Source: Ruminococcus flavefaciens
GTDB taxonomy: Bacteria; Bacillota; Clostridia; Oscillospirales; Ruminococcaceae
NCBI GenBank assembly: GCA_002371825.1
Contig: DFHF01000022.1
Coordinates: forward strand, 1 to 64,000
Reading direction: 5' to 3'
DNA length: 64,000 nt
The notes under the pieces are model-generated. The model had not been told where the DNA came from, did not search any database, and saw nothing but the letters and a program-made list of their open reading frames with translations. Below, piece after piece: positions 25,740 to 34,569 of the stretch; position 1 is the stretch's first letter; every line of letters begins with the position of its first letter. A program made the translations under genes and the position numbers.

Positions 25740-25793
25740 ATTATAGCATTGTCCAGAAGCTTTGTCAACCTGTTTTTAATAATTGGGTGACAA
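25740..25793 (-). promoter_or_regulatory. Biotin operon promoter with overlapping BirA-type operator
   Basis: On the minus strand TTGACA (25763-25768) and TATAAT (25740-25745) are separated by 17 bp. The -35 lies inside one arm of a split palindrome, TTGTCACCC and GGTTGACAA (25762-25793), with about 15 bp between the arms. This matches the BirA operator form TTGTnAACC-N14-16-GGTTnACAA. Biotin-bound BirA would therefore block the polymerase. No birA gene is in the window. Confidence 0.88.
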
Positions 25794-25803
25794 TTAAAAA
25801 TAA

Positions 25804-25842
25804 ATCCGGACACCTGTGCAGAAAACACAATGGTGTCCGGAT
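25804..25842. terminator. Stem-loop between the biotin promoter and sulP
   Basis: ATCCGGACACC (25804-25814) pairs with GGTGTCCGGAT (25832-25842). It is not followed by a clean T-run, but together with the next ATCGG/CCGAT hairpin it probably marks the end of the sulP transcript, read on the minus strand. Confidence 0.55.
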
Positions 25843-25944
25843 ATTCCTTATTGCTCACATCGGCCTGACCGATGCAATAACTATCGATATTTTATTGGCG
25901 GAATTATATCAGCTATCGTGAAAACGCTTTGCTGCTTGTCTTTA

Positions 25945-27627
25945 TCAGTTTGAAAAAGCTGTTCTTTCAAGTTCGTCAGCTCTTACAAGGGCTGTATCGA
26001 TGTGGCTGCAGAAGTTGTTTTTGCCGACACGTTCAACCAGACCTGCTTTTTCCATAGCGTGCATAGGCTGCTCATTGACGTGGGAGAATACCACCTTAAC
26101 GTTGTGACGCTCACAGCGCTTGACAATGCGGGTAAGAGACTCCACACCTGTAGCGTCTACAGCGGGAACATTTCTCATACGAATTACCAGAACATCGATA
26201 TTCTTATCATCAAGCATATACTTGAACTTATCGCTTGCGGCAAAGAACATAGGTCCGTTTATCTCGAATACACGGGTATTCTGAGGAATTTTCTTCAGGA
26301 GGATGTTATCGGGGTCAGTATCCTCGTCATCGATGTCTACCCAGGCATGAGCCTCGGTAACATCTGCCATACGCTTCATGAAGAGAAGTGCTGCAAGAAC
26401 GATTCCCACACCAATAGCAACTACAAGGTCAAATACAACTGTGAATATAAGTGTTACGAAAAGCACCATTATATCGCTCTTAGGAGCAGTCTTTATTGTG
26501 TTGCGGATATTTCTCCAGCCGCACATATTGTAGGCAACTATGAAGAGTATTGCGGCGATAGTGGGCATTGGGATAAGTGAGGCATAGGGCATGAGCACCA
26601 GAAGTATAATCAGTACCACTACAGAGTGGACCATACCTGCGATAGGAGTACGTCCGCCGTTCTTTACGTTAGCTGCAGTACGGGCAATAGCGCCGGTCGC
26701 AGGGATACCTCCGAAGAGTGCGGAGCCGATATTTGCGGCACCCTGTGCAACGAGCTCCATATTTGAGCGGTGCTTTGAGCCTATCATACCGTCAGCTACA
26801 ACGCAGGAGAGGAGGGATTCAACTGCTGCAAGCACAGCAATTGTGAAAGCATTTGGAACGAGAGCCTTTACTCTTGCGAATGTTACTTCAGGAACAGTGA
26901 ATATCGGAGGTGCGGAGGAGATAGAATACAGGTCTCCGATAGTATTGACATTTATGCCTGAGAGCTCAACTATAGCTGAGCATACGATGACTGCTATCAG
27001 GGATGCAGGTATCTTCTCCAGTTTTTTCGGCCATATTATCAGGATAGCCAGGGACAGCAGTCCTATCAGGAGAGCCTGCCAGTTGATAGTGTGCATACGG
27101 AGGCATATCTCGGATACCTTGTCAACGGTCTCAACTGGAGCCTTCTCGAATTTAAGGCCCAGGAAGTCCTTTATCTGGCCGATAAGTATTGTAACTGCGA
27201 TACCGAATGTAAAGCCTGTAGTTATGGTGCCGGGGATGTACTTGATGAGGGCTCCGAAACGGAAAAGTCCCATGATAATCATGATGACACCGGCCATAAC
27301 AGTGGAAATGATAAGTCCGTCCATTCCTTCGGAAGCCACGATGCCTGCAACTATAGTTGCAAATGCGGCAGTAGGACCAGCTATCTGCACACGGCTTCCT
27401 CCCAGGAAGGCCACTATGAATCCGGCTACGATAGCGGTATAAAGACCCTGTTCAGGTCCGACACCGGATGCCAGTGCCAGAGCGATAGAGAGGGGGAGAG
27501 CGATTATCGCAACGATGACTCCGGCTATAAGGTCCTTGATGAACTGCTCTTTAGAGTAGTTTTTCATTACGGAGAAAAGCTTTGGTTTAAGCTTCTCCTC
27601 AGTCGGTTTTTTTACATTTTCAGCCAT
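25945..27627 (-). CDS. SulP-family anion transporter with STAS domain
   Basis: A 560-residue integral membrane protein. An N-terminal transporter domain (about 25-430) opens with KDLIAGVIVAIIALPLSIALALASGV, and contains the GPTAAFATIV and GGIPATGAIARTAANVKNGG blocks. A C-terminal STAS domain (about 445-545) carries VLVIRMRNVPAVDATGVESL. Related proteins carry sulfate, bicarbonate or other anions; the ion cannot be read from sequence. It has its own promoter (27667-27695) and starts behind AAGAAGG. Confidence 0.92.
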   Translation of the reverse strand: MAENVKKPTEEKLKPKLFSVMKNYSKEQFIKDLIAGVIVAIIALPLSIALALASGVGPEQGLYTAIVAGFIVAFLGGSRVQIAGPTAAFATIVAGIVASEGMDGLIISTVMAGVIMIIMGLFRFGALIKYIPGTITTGFTFGIAVTILIGQIKDFLGLKFEKAPVETVDKVSEICLRMHTINWQALLIGLLSLAILIIWPKKLEKIPASLIAVIVCSAIVELSGINVNTIGDLYSISSAPPIFTVPEVTFARVKALVPNAFTIAVLAAVESLLSCVVADGMIGSKHRSNMELVAQGAANIGSALFGGIPATGAIARTAANVKNGGRTPIAGMVHSVVVLIILLVLMPYASLIPMPTIAAILFIVAYNMCGWRNIRNTIKTAPKSDIMVLFVTLIFTVVFDLVVAIGVGIVLAALLFMKRMADVTEAHAWVDIDDEDTDPDNILLKKIPQNTRVFEINGPMFFAASDKFKYMLDDKNIDVLVIRMRNVPAVDATGVESLTRIVKRCERHNVKVVFSHVNEQPMHAMEKAGLVERVGKNNFCSHIDTALVRADELERTAFSN

Positions 27628-27666
27628 TTTAATACCTTCTTATAATCAAATTCACAGAACTTTATC

Positions 27667-27695
27667 ATTATACTACTAATAATTGCCGATTTCAA
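27667..27695 (-). promoter_or_regulatory. Promoter of the SulP transporter gene
   Basis: TTGAAA (27690-27695) and TATAAT (27667-27672) are 17 bp apart on the minus strand, about 40 bp before the start codon. Confidence 0.8.
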
Positions 27696-27775
27696 GGGAT
27701 TTTTTTAGTTTTGTGAAAATTCGGTGAAATAAATATAATCTGGTAAGCGGTTGAAAATTAATTATATACGATTCA

Positions 27776-27808
27776 ACAAAAAAAGACTGCACCTGAGTGC
27801 AGTCTTTT
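27776..27808 (-). terminator. Terminator of the cmk-plsC-ispH/rpsA operon
   Basis: On the minus strand AAAAGACTGCAC and GTGCAGTCTTTT (27781-27808) form a perfect 12-bp stem, followed by a run of T. It lies 15 bp after the ispH/rpsA stop. Confidence 0.9.
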
Positions 27809-27822
27809 ACGCAATATCTTAA

Positions 27823-29841
27823 TTATTCAGCATCCTCAGAAGGAGCAATGCCAGCCTCGTCAGAGTAAACTACATCAGAAGCAGCCTCTTCCTCAGCCTC
27901 TTCAGCCTCATCGTTCTCGATAAGAGCACGCATTGAGATGCTGATCCTCTTGGACTCTGTGTCGATGTCGATAATCTTAACATCAACCTCATCACCTACA
28001 GAGAGGATGTCCTTAACGTTCTCAACCTTCTTGTCAGCGATCTGAGAGATGTGGATGAGACCGTCAACACCGTCGATGATCTTAGCGAAAGCACCGAAGC
28101 TTGTGATAGAAACGATAGTTGCCTTAACAACGTCGCCTACTTTGTAGTTAGCCTTGAAGATCTCCCAAGGATTGTCCTCAGCCTTCTTGAAGCCGAGAGA
28201 GATCCTGTTCTCCTCACGATTGAGATCCTTGATGTAAACTTCAAGAGTATCACCAACAGAAACGACCTCGCTGGGGTGCTTGATCCTCTTCCATGAGAGC
28301 TCAGAGATATGAACCATACCGTCGATACCACCGAGGTCAACGAAAGCGCCGAAGCTTGTGAGTGACTTAACCTTGCCGACGAATGTCTGGCCAACTTCAG
28401 CTGTCTCCCAGAACTTAGCCTGAGCCTCAGCCTTGCGGGCATTCTGAACAGCCTTGATAGAACCAACAGCTCTCTTCTTGCCTTCTGTAACTTCGATAAT
28501 TGTGAATTCAACCTTTTTCTTAAGGAGCTCATCCAGCTCAGCGCCTCTGGGGAGACCTGTCTGAGAAGCGGGGATGAACACTCTTACACCGAGGTATGTG
28601 AGAGTAACGCCCTTGTTAACAACGTGCTGAACAACGCCCTCGAGAACAGTGCCTTCCTCGTAAGCCTTGACAACAGTGTCGTAACCAGCCTGCTCGTCAA
28701 CCTTCTTCTTGGAAAGCTGAGCAGTACCCTCTGCGTCATTTACCTTGATAACGATAAGCTCGATCTCGTCGCCGACCTTAACGATATCCTCGGGCTTCTG
28801 TGAAGGATCATCAGTAAGATCCTCAAGCTTAACGTAGCCGGTATGCTTTGTACCGAGATCAACGGTGATCTCAGCATTATCAACGCCTACAACTATGCCC
28901 TTGACTTTTTCTCCTGTATGTATTTTTTTGAATGACTCGTCGAGCGCCTGAGCGAAGTCGATCTCCTCATCCTGAATTGCTGTGAGATTTTCATTCTCTG
29001 CCATGGTTGTTTGTACCTCCTTGATTATATAAGCGGGGGTGGAAGCCCCTGCAGTAATGCCGATTCTTTCAGCGGCGGGAAGTTTTAAGGACCGAAGCTC
29101 GTCCGCATTTTCAATGTGATACGTTTTGCAGTAACGGCTGCACACCTCATATAATTTTACGGTGTTGGAGCTGTGTCTGCCTCCTACGACGAGCATAATA
29201 TCAGAATTCTGAGCGAGCTTGGCTGCATCAGACTGTCTTGCGTCGGTTGCGTTGCAGATGGTATCAAATATAACTATGTCTGGATCGTTCTTCGGGATCA
29301 CGTTTAAACACTCATCCCATACTACTATATTATACGTTGTTTGAGCCACAATTGCAAGCTTTTTTTTCAAATTTATGTATTTTTTTTCAAAAAAGTCTTT
29401 TAGCTCAAAATTGTCCTTGAAAACAAGGTGATTTTCGTCACAATGCCCAACTATGCCCTGTACCTCGGGATGTGAGCTGTCTCCGGCAATTAGGATAAAA
29501 TAGCCTTCTTTTGACTTTTCGGATACTATTTTATGTATCCTTGAAACGAAGGGGCAGGTGGCATCCAGCATACGGCAGCCTTTGGCTTCGATCTGCTCAT
29601 AAATGTCTCTTCCCACACCGTGGGAGCGTATTACAACGGTCTCATCCGGGGCAAGCTCATCCACGCTGCTGATCGTTCTTGCGCCTTTTGACTGCATATC
29701 GCTGACAACGTCCTGGTTATGGATTATCGGGCCAAGCGTAGCCACTTTTGTGTTCTTTTCGAGTTCGCCGTAGACCATTTTTACTGCACGGTCAACGCCG
29801 AAGCAGAATCCGGCGGACTCAGCAACAGTGACCTTACTCAT
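27823..29841 (-). CDS. ispH: Fused IspH (HMBPP reductase) and ribosomal protein S1-like protein
   Basis: A 672-residue natural fusion. The N-terminal part (about 1-285) is IspH, which makes isopentenyl and dimethylallyl diphosphate in the MEP pathway. Its cluster cysteines are in GFCFGVDRAV (Cys13), DATCPFV and CNATDARQ. The C-terminal part (about 300-640) has four S1 RNA-binding modules, such as GAFVDLGGIDGMVHISELSW, followed by an acidic tail. The same fusion is well known in Clostridia. ATG 29841 is preferred to an upstream in-frame start because of AAGGAGG, and it overlaps the plsC stop by eight bases. Confidence 0.95.
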   Translation of the reverse strand: MSKVTVAESAGFCFGVDRAVKMVYGELEKNTKVATLGPIIHNQDVVSDMQSKGARTISSVDELAPDETVVIRSHGVGRDIYEQIEAKGCRMLDATCPFVSRIHKIVSEKSKEGYFILIAGDSSHPEVQGIVGHCDENHLVFKDNFELKDFFEKKYINLKKKLAIVAQTTYNIVVWDECLNVIPKNDPDIVIFDTICNATDARQSDAAKLAQNSDIMLVVGGRHSSNTVKLYEVCSRYCKTYHIENADELRSLKLPAAERIGITAGASTPAYIIKEVQTTMAENENLTAIQDEEIDFAQALDESFKKIHTGEKVKGIVVGVDNAEITVDLGTKHTGYVKLEDLTDDPSQKPEDIVKVGDEIELIVIKVNDAEGTAQLSKKKVDEQAGYDTVVKAYEEGTVLEGVVQHVVNKGVTLTYLGVRVFIPASQTGLPRGAELDELLKKKVEFTIIEVTEGKKRAVGSIKAVQNARKAEAQAKFWETAEVGQTFVGKVKSLTSFGAFVDLGGIDGMVHISELSWKRIKHPSEVVSVGDTLEVYIKDLNREENRISLGFKKAEDNPWEIFKANYKVGDVVKATIVSITSFGAFAKIIDGVDGLIHISQIADKKVENVKDILSVGDEVDVKIIDIDTESKRISISMRALIENDEAEEAEEEAASDVVYSDEAGIAPSEDAE

Positions 29842-30487
29842 CGGCAGCCTCCTTGTTTTCATCCTGTTGTGTAACGGTATCCTGTGAAGGCTCCGGAGTT
29901 CCTTCCACGAGGGCTTTGATGTCGTCCATATAGCGCTTTTTCAGCTTTACGAGCTGACGGGGATTCGGGTCCTCCTGGGAGTCAACATAGTCCTGGGGAT
30001 AGATGGGCTCTCCGTATTTTACGATGAGCTTTGTACGGAATTTCAGCTTCTCTCCGTAGCATACACCTACGGGTATCACAGGCTTTCCGGAACGTGCAGC
30101 TATAAGTGCAGCTCCGGTATGGCCACGGCCGACTTTTCCGTCCTTAGAGCAGGTGCCTTCAGGGAATATCATGAAGTTGCGGTTATTATTGAGTGCTTCG
30201 ATGGATTTGTCGATAGCACCGGTATCACCCTTGCCTCTTGCAACCGGAAATGCGCCCAGGGAGCTTATTAGCCATGCGAAGAGTTTGTTTTTAAAGAGCT
30301 CTTCCTTTGCCATAAATGATATTTTTCCTCTTGCGCCGCAGGCTACGAGAGGCGGGTCGGTATAGCTGCGGTGGTTCGGAGCGTATATGACAGTTGTATC
30401 CTTCGGGATATTTTCTTTGCCTTCAAAGTGAAGGTTGTAAAGAATGCGGAAATAGAGCCGCACAAGAAATTTCAGAAAAGCATACAT
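29834..30487 (-). CDS. plsC: 1-acyl-sn-glycerol-3-phosphate acyltransferase PlsC
   Basis: A 217-residue membrane-associated enzyme that acylates lysophosphatidate to phosphatidate in phospholipid synthesis. The NHRSYTD catalytic motif (the H-x4-D of the family) lies near residue 38, and FPEGTCSKDG, the glycerol-3-phosphate site, near residue 110. An N-terminal hydrophobic segment anchors it. Its ATG overlaps the cmk stop by one base (TAATG). Confidence 0.93.
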   Translation of the reverse strand: MYAFLKFLVRLYFRILYNLHFEGKENIPKDTTVIYAPNHRSYTDPPLVACGARGKISFMAKEELFKNKLFAWLISSLGAFPVARGKGDTGAIDKSIEALNNNRNFMIFPEGTCSKDGKVGRGHTGAALIAARSGKPVIPVGVCYGEKLKFRTKLIVKYGEPIYPQDYVDSQEDPNPRQLVKLKKRYMDDIKALVEGTPEPSQDTVTQQDENKEAADE

Positions 30488-31158
30488 TATTTATCACATC
30501 CTGTTTTTTCGGTGATTATGCGGATTATCTCGTTTGCAGAGCCTTCAAGATCGAGGTTGGTGGTATCAACGAGCACAGCATCCTCAGCTTGTTTAAGGGG
30601 AGCAGTCTCACGGTGCATATCCTGATAGTCACGCTTGATGATATCGTCGAGTATTTCCTGATATGATGGGCAGTCAGGCTTCTCGGCAAGCTCCTTATAG
30701 CGGCGGTTAGCTCTTTCCTCAGCAGAGGCGGTGAGGAATATCTTAACATCAGCGTCGGGGAGGACTACAGTTCCGATATCACGGCCGTCCATGATAACGT
30801 TGTTGGAGCGGGCGATGCTCTGCTGAGTGTCAAAGAGATATGCTCTTACTGCCGGGATAGCGGAAGTCCTTGAAGCGGCCATAGATATCTCGGGAGTTCT
30901 GATGACATCGGAAACATCCCTGTCACCGAGGAAAACTCTCTGGGCACCGTCGATGAATCTGAGAGAAACGTCAGCCTTTGGAAGTGACTTCTCGATATCC
31001 TCATCCGGTATGTTGTTCTCGGTGATGAAGAGTGCGATAGTGCGGTAGAGTGCTCCGGTATCAACATATATGAAGCCCAGCTTCTTGGATACCATTTTTG
31101 CGATTGTGCTTTTTCCTGCACCGGCAGGACCGTCGATTGCGATGTTGATATTTTTCAT
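30487..31158 (-). CDS. cmk: Cytidylate kinase Cmk
   Basis: A 223-residue P-loop kinase that phosphorylates CMP and dCMP. The P-loop is GPAGAGKSTIA at residues 9-19, the FIDGAQRVFLGDRDVSD segment is typical of the CMP-binding insert, and MDGRDIGTVVLPDADVK follows. It is the first gene of a three-gene operon (cmk-plsC-ispH/rpsA) common in clostridia. It starts behind AAAGGAG. Confidence 0.95.
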   Translation of the reverse strand: MKNINIAIDGPAGAGKSTIAKMVSKKLGFIYVDTGALYRTIALFITENNIPDEDIEKSLPKADVSLRFIDGAQRVFLGDRDVSDVIRTPEISMAASRTSAIPAVRAYLFDTQQSIARSNNVIMDGRDIGTVVLPDADVKIFLTASAEERANRRYKELAEKPDCPSYQEILDDIIKRDYQDMHRETAPLKQAEDAVLVDTTNLDLEGSANEIIRIITEKTGCDK

Positions 31159-31210
31159 TGTTTTTACTCCTTTATTATGATGAAATATTATACTTTTATG
31201 TAGGGCAGTA

Positions 31211-31735
31211 TTACCGTTCCTTCATAAGCTGGCTGACAGATATGGTAAGATCAGCAGCAAGTGCGGTTATTCCGATAAGGCTGAGGGCTCCGCATATCCA
31301 TACCGGCAGTTTTTTGCTCAGCCAGCCGGATATGGGTCTCAGCACCCAGAAATATATTACTGCCATGCCTCCGAATACTGCACTTGATATTACACAGGAG
31401 CGGTCAAGTATTGACAGCGGCCATGTCCTGTAAGTCCAGAACTGCTGATGGAAGATGAACTCCAGCAGGTAGGAGGCTCCCAGTTCAAATACAGTAGTCA
31501 GAAGTGATGCGAATACGAACAGGAACAGCGGATTCCGCTTTTTCCTGAGTACTGCCAGCAGGATGAACGCTCCCACGGCATATATCGGAACTACAGGCAT
31601 ATGGAGTATGCCCCTGTTCTCATATTTCCTGAACATTATCCACATGACTGAGACCTCATACAGCCAGCCTGCCAGACCGGCAGTATAGAACTCAAATACA
31701 TAGCGGAAAATGCCCCTTATATATTTTTCCTTCAT
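31211..31735 (-). CDS. Putative ABC-transporter type IV (CmpB-like) membrane protein
   Basis: A 174-residue protein with five hydrophobic segments. GWLYEVSVMWIMF, then NRGILHMPVVPIYAVGAF, then ELGASYLLEFIFHQQFWTY are the conserved blocks of the family known as putative ABC-transporter type IV (CmpB). Despite the name, no ATPase motif is present and function is unknown. It lies seven bases after the YccF-like gene on the same strand, probably co-transcribed. Confidence 0.8.
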   Translation of the reverse strand: MKEKYIRGIFRYVFEFYTAGLAGWLYEVSVMWIMFRKYENRGILHMPVVPIYAVGAFILLAVLRKKRNPLFLFVFASLLTTVFELGASYLLEFIFHQQFWTYRTWPLSILDRSCVISSAVFGGMAVIYFWVLRPISGWLSKKLPVWICGALSLIGITALAADLTISVSQLMKER

Positions 31736-31744
31736 ATCATCCTC

Positions 31745-32116
31745 TTATCGGTTTATCGGAACTATCCTTGCACCAAAGGGCATGAGTGCAAGCCTTGCAA
31801 ACTTGAACATCTGAAGCCCGAATGGTATCCCGATTATTGTGATGCACATTATCAGTCCCACGAACAGGAAGAAAAGTGACATTGATACTCCCACTGCCAG
31901 CAGCCAGATAATATTTCCCAGCAGACTTACTGTCCCGCTGCCGTACTGGATATCCTTTCCGAATGGGAAGAATGAAAGTCCGGCGAATTTGAAGCACTGT
32001 ACCCCGAATGGGATAGCTATTATCGTGATGCAGCAGAGCAGACCGGCGATTATCCAGAAAAAACCGGCAATAAGTCCGCATATCAGAAACCAAAGAATAT
32101 TTCCCAATGTTCCCAT
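31745..32116 (-). CDS. YccF-domain inner membrane protein
   Basis: A 123-residue membrane protein with two repeats of the YccF domain: CCITIIAIPFGVQCFKFAGL and MCITIIGIPFGLQMFKFARL, separated by about 58 residues. The duplication and the GNILW/GNIIW motifs mark YccF-family proteins, of unknown function. It sits between the BaiN-like flavoprotein and the CmpB-like gene in one transcript. Confidence 0.88.
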   Translation of the reverse strand: MGTLGNILWFLICGLIAGFFWIIAGLLCCITIIAIPFGVQCFKFAGLSFFPFGKDIQYGSGTVSLLGNIIWLLAVGVSMSLFFLFVGLIMCITIIGIPFGLQMFKFARLALMPFGARIVPINR

Positions 32117-32131
32117 ATCATTTTACCCCTT

Positions 32132-33349
32132 TTACATATACAAAGCCGCAGAATATGCGGTAGAAAAAGCTATCTGAAGATTGAAGCCGCCGGTGTAGGC
32201 ATCAATGTCGATGACTTCACCTGCAAAGAATAGTCCCGGCAAAAGTTTTGATTCCATAGTACGAGGGTCTATCTCCTTGACGGATACCCCTCCGCTGGTT
32301 ATGATGGCCTCGTCTATGGGACGGAATCCGGATATCCTTACCGGGAAGGACTTGATGAGTTCTCCGAATTTATGCCTCTGTTCACGGGTTATCCCGTTGA
32401 CCTTCTGTTCAGGAGAAATGCCGCTGAGCCTTACTGCCACCGGTATAAGCTTTGCCGGCAGAAGCTTTCTTATCCCGTTTATGAAGTCACGGTTGAGGTT
32501 TTCCGCAAAATCACGCTGTATCCTTGCGTCGAGCTGTTCCGGAGAAAGACCGGGTTTAAGGTCTATCTTCAGGCTGTATCTGTTGGGCTCCATTTCTCTA
32601 ATGTGAGAGCTTGCACTTAGCACAAGAGGTCCCGAGAGGCCGAAGTGAGTGAAGAGCATCTCCCCGAGTTCGCTGTATATTGGTTTTTCTCTGTCATAGA
32701 GAGTGAGGGTGACATTCCTGAGTGAAAGCCCCATCATCTCTGCGCAGAATTTGTCCGGAGATGTCAGCGGCACAAGACTTGGCTTCAGCTCAGTAATTGT
32801 GTGGCCGGCTGATTCTGCAAGAGTATATCCGTCGCCGGTAGAGCCGGTGTTAGGATAGGATTTCCCTCCGCAGGCGATAAGTACGGAATTTGCCATATAT
32901 TCTTCGTTTCCGGAGCGTACTCCGCAGCAGCGTCCCTCATTTATGATAAGCTTTGTAACTCTTTTGTGTATCACTTTTACTCTAAGTTTTTTCATTTCCC
33001 CAGCCATTGCATCTGCAATGTCATCAGCCTTGTCGCTGACGGGGAACACACGGTTCCCTCTTTCGGTTTTCAGAGCTACCCCAAGCTCCTCAAACAGAGC
33101 CATTGTGTCCTCAGGGGAGAAAAGTGAGAAGGAGCTGTACATAAATCTGGGATTTACAGGGATATTCCGCATATGCTCCTCTGAGGGAGAGTTATTGGTG
33201 ACGTTGCAGCGTCCCTTTCCGGTTATGCGGAGCTTTCTGCCCAGCTTTTCATTTTTTTCAAATACAAGCACGGATTTGCCCAGCCTTGCCGCCTGTAAAG
33301 CAGCCATACAGCCGGCAGCACCTCCGCCGATTATGATAATATCAGTCAT
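32132..33349 (-). CDS. BaiN/HI0933-family FAD-dependent oxidoreductase
   Basis: A 405-residue flavoprotein. The dinucleotide-binding motif GGGAAGCMAALQAARLG is at residues 8-24. The GKGRCNVTN signature follows near residue 44. The C-terminal GGVSVKEIDPRTMESK and DAYTGGFNLQIAFSTA segments are diagnostic of the HI0933/BaiN family. Members reduce steroid or aromatic substrates in gut bacteria, though most have no known substrate. Its start overlaps the DUF3006 stop by eight bases. Confidence 0.9.
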   Translation of the reverse strand: MTDIIIIGGGAAGCMAALQAARLGKSVLVFEKNEKLGRKLRITGKGRCNVTNNSPSEEHMRNIPVNPRFMYSSFSLFSPEDTMALFEELGVALKTERGNRVFPVSDKADDIADAMAGEMKKLRVKVIHKRVTKLIINEGRCCGVRSGNEEYMANSVLIACGGKSYPNTGSTGDGYTLAESAGHTITELKPSLVPLTSPDKFCAEMMGLSLRNVTLTLYDREKPIYSELGEMLFTHFGLSGPLVLSASSHIREMEPNRYSLKIDLKPGLSPEQLDARIQRDFAENLNRDFINGIRKLLPAKLIPVAVRLSGISPEQKVNGITREQRHKFGELIKSFPVRISGFRPIDEAIITSGGVSVKEIDPRTMESKLLPGLFFAGEVIDIDAYTGGFNLQIAFSTAYSAALYM

Positions 33350-33557
33350 TTTTTCTGATGCGCCTCCGCAGTTTATTCTTCATGGCTGCACGTCGGGCAG
33401 CGGTAGCCGCTTTATCAGTCATCCAGCCATTTTCGCTTCTGACGAGGATATCTCCTTCCCGGGCATCCTCCGGGAGCTGATGCCCCGGTATGTTCAGTAT
33501 GCCGTTTTCTGTTTCAAGTACAGCAATATCGCCTTCAAAGCGTTCGAGTATAGTCAT
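33342..33557 (-). CDS. DUF3006-domain protein
   Basis: A 71-residue protein. An N-terminal beta-rich domain (1-50, with RFEGDIAVLETENG and PEDAREGDIL) is typical of DUF3006, followed by a basic tail rich in Arg and Lys. Function unknown. It is translationally coupled to the flavoprotein and follows the ComEC-like hydrolase by one base, a pairing often seen in clostridia and possibly functional. Confidence 0.82.
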   Translation of the reverse strand: MTILERFEGDIAVLETENGILNIPGHQLPEDAREGDILVRSENGWMTDKAATAARRAAMKNKLRRRIRKND

Positions 33558-33558
33558 A

Positions 33559-34569
33559 TCAGTCCCTTTCCGTCCTTACGGTGAGAGCTTTTCCGTCGGA
33601 CTCGAAAACTATGGTTCCGCACAGGTCGGTGCGGAATATCTTATCAGTGAAGGCTGAGAGCCTTTGTATGGTACTGTCATGCGGGTGACCGTAGGGATTC
33701 TCCGTTCCGCAGGAAATGACAGCATAGTCCGGAGTAACAGCGTCAAGCAAAGCCTGGGTCGAGGATGAACCGCTTCCGTGATGTCCGGCTTTGTAAACAT
33801 CTGCATGGCCCAGCCTTCCGCTTTCAGTCATTTCTGTTTCGGATAGAGCTTCGGCATCGCCTGTAAGCAGGAAGGTGTTTTCACCGTGAGTTATGTAAAG
33901 GCAGACAGAGTAGTCGTTCAGGTCTTCATAGCCTGTTCCGGCGGGAGCGACTATCTCAGCTTTTGCGTCGCCCAGAAAAATCGAGCGTCCTGCCTCTGAT
34001 TCGGTTATCGACAGCCCCTTGTCATCGCAGGAATCAAGGAAACGGTCAAAGAAACGGTATGTGGGTATAGCATCGTCAGGCAGCGGCGGTATTATCACCT
34101 CGCCTATACTGAACTCGTCTATTATTTTGTAAAGTCCGCCCATATGGTCGGAGTGGGGATGAGTCCCAATGACGTAATTGAGTTTTTTCACGCCCATTTC
34201 TTTAAGGTAGTGTATGACCTTATCTGTCTCTGACTCCTCACCGCTGTCGATAAGCATGGTCACGCCGTCGGCCTCGATGAAGGCTGAGTCGCCCTGTCCG
34301 ACGTCAATGAAGTGTACTGACAGCTTATCATCAGTGAGCAGCGGAGAAACCGTATTGAGACGGGGCTTTATCAAGAAATGCCATACCGAAAACAGTATTA
34401 TCGCAGCGGCAGCAGCGGCTTCGATAATATGCTTTATTTGCCGCCTTTTCTTCCTTTTTTTCCGCTGAAAGTAGTCTTCGAGCTTTTCGAGGAGCTCCTG
34501 CTGCTGAACTGTGAGCGGGGAGCCTTTTGGTGCTCTGTATGACGGGAAGCCTTCCCTGCGTGGTTCCAT
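33559..34569 (-). CDS. ComEC-like metallo-beta-lactamase-fold hydrolase
   Basis: A 336-residue protein. A cytoplasmic basic N-terminus and one membrane span (about 50-68, AAAAIILFSVWHFLI) precede an extracellular metallo-beta-lactamase domain. Metal ligands are visible in THPHSDHMGG and later in GHHGS. FIDVGQGDSAFIEADGVTML is the opening strand of the ComEC/Rec2-related group. Such proteins probably act on nucleic acid or nucleotides, but the ComEC channel part is missing. Its N-terminus overlaps the ygiQ coding end by 136 bases; a shorter start is possible. Confidence 0.85.
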   Translation of the reverse strand: MEPRREGFPSYRAPKGSPLTVQQQELLEKLEDYFQRKKRKKRRQIKHIIEAAAAAAIILFSVWHFLIKPRLNTVSPLLTDDKLSVHFIDVGQGDSAFIEADGVTMLIDSGEESETDKVIHYLKEMGVKKLNYVIGTHPHSDHMGGLYKIIDEFSIGEVIIPPLPDDAIPTYRFFDRFLDSCDDKGLSITESEAGRSIFLGDAKAEIVAPAGTGYEDLNDYSVCLYITHGENTFLLTGDAEALSETEMTESGRLGHADVYKAGHHGSGSSSTQALLDAVTPDYAVISCGTENPYGHPHDSTIQRLSAFTDKIFRTDLCGTIVFESDGKALTVRTERD

